Below are positions 14,050 through 14,334 of a DNA stretch of 14,334 bases, one piece after another (position 1 is the first letter of the stretch; every line of letters starts with the position of its first letter). A program made the position numbers and the translations under genes. The DNA lies in assembly GCA_020072905.1 (NCBI GenBank), contig JAIQGB010000163.1, positions 1-14,334 on the forward strand, in the 5' to 3' direction. The stretch comes from Terriglobia bacterium (GTDB lineage Bacteria > Acidobacteriota > Terriglobia > UBA7540). The notes below the pieces were generated by a model. It did no database searches and was not told where the DNA came from. It saw nothing but the letters and a program-made list of their open reading frames with translations.

Positions 14050-14334
14050 AAAAGCACCTTCGCGGTGACTCCCGCGTCGGAAGCCACCAGATAGAGGTTG
14101 GTCGCGTCATACATGGCCGATGATTGGTACCAAATCGCGCCGGAAGAGGTCATTTGGATGAGGGCGCCGGCGGGAACGCGCCCCAGCCGATGTGCCAGAG
14201 CAAAACTGCCCGCGATGCCGGGAGCCGCAACGACTTGGCCGTACAGTTTCGTGGCGTTGGTCACCGCCGTCACGCGCGTCGTATCCGTGACGACGCTGCC
14301 CAGGTAAACATCCCCGCTGGCGGCAGCGCCCCCC
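14043..14334 (-). CDS. Phage tail-like or secreted-protein C-terminal part (5' end outside window)
   Basis: The minus-strand frame is open from the right window edge to a TAA at 14043-14045, at least 96 codons. The readable end has AHRLGRVPAGALIQMTSSGA, then IWYQSS, DATNLYLVASD and VTAKVLLW at the terminus. The pattern (H-x-L-G-R-V-P, then I-W, then D-A-T-N-L-Y-L) is one I associate with short phage tail or appendage proteins, in which a compact beta-domain ends in a hydrophobic strand. No enzyme motif is visible. The last bases, TTATGGTAA, contain both its stop and the ATG of the 772-codon gene, so the two genes are almost certainly co-translated as one unit. Its true start and length are unknown. 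Confidence 0.6.
   Translation of the reverse strand, partial: GGAAASGDVYLGSVVTDTTRVTAVTNATKLYGQVVAAPGIAGSFALAHRLGRVPAGALIQMTSSGAIWYQSSAMYDATNLYLVASDAGVTAKVLLW

Overview
The window looks like a piece of a soil or sediment Acidobacteriota chromosome (Bryobacterales/Solibacter-like). This is inferred from the gene content: a DUF2950 secreted protein, Tat-exported Gfo/Idh/MocA and TIM-barrel sugar enzymes next to a DUF1080 protein, PilZ proteins, a high G+C content, and short heptanucleotide repeats inside a secreted-protein gene. No rRNA or tRNA gene was found, so the phylum is an inference.

Layout. 1-626 (+): 3' part of a DUF2950 gene with a hairpin just after its stop. 627-1339: a gene-free stretch rich in inverted repeats, with one strong branched-stem candidate at 1087-1167. 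1340-6037 (-): a four-gene co-directional cluster, in transcription order DUF1080 (3-keto-glycoside hydrolase family), Gfo/Idh/MocA oxidoreductase, xylose-isomerase-like TIM barrel and amidohydrolase 2. All four carry export signals and three have twin-arginine or RR leaders. Together they suggest extracytoplasmic breakdown of a glycoside through a 3-keto intermediate. 6038-6746: upstream region holding the C-terminal remnant of an IS1380-type transposase (-). 6747-7217 (+): haem-type bacterioferritin with a complete ferroxidase centre. 7218-8027: several hairpins, one classical intrinsic terminator, and an orphan C-terminal tail of an amino-acid-permease-like protein. 8028-9209 (-): two adjacent PilZ-type genes, the second with a putative zinc-binding four-cysteine insert. 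9420-10451 (-): CorA-type Mg2+/Co2+ transporter. 10628-11295 (-): a small uncharacterised protein overlapping a retropepsin-like aspartic protease. 11296-11730: a promoter and a nested 64-bp inverted repeat. 11731-14334 (-): two overlapping genes of phage-tail or secreted repeat-protein character, the first cut by the window edge. The N-terminus of the 772-residue second protein is partly written by heptanucleotide repeats.

The points most worth following are (i) the exported 3-keto-glycoside gene set, (ii) the apparent origin of a signal peptide from period-7 simple repeats, (iii) the structured element at 1087-1167, and (iv) the nested palindrome at 11508-11571. I see no CRISPR array, integrase or obvious defence system. 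Product calls rest on motif recognition by eye; no database search was possible.
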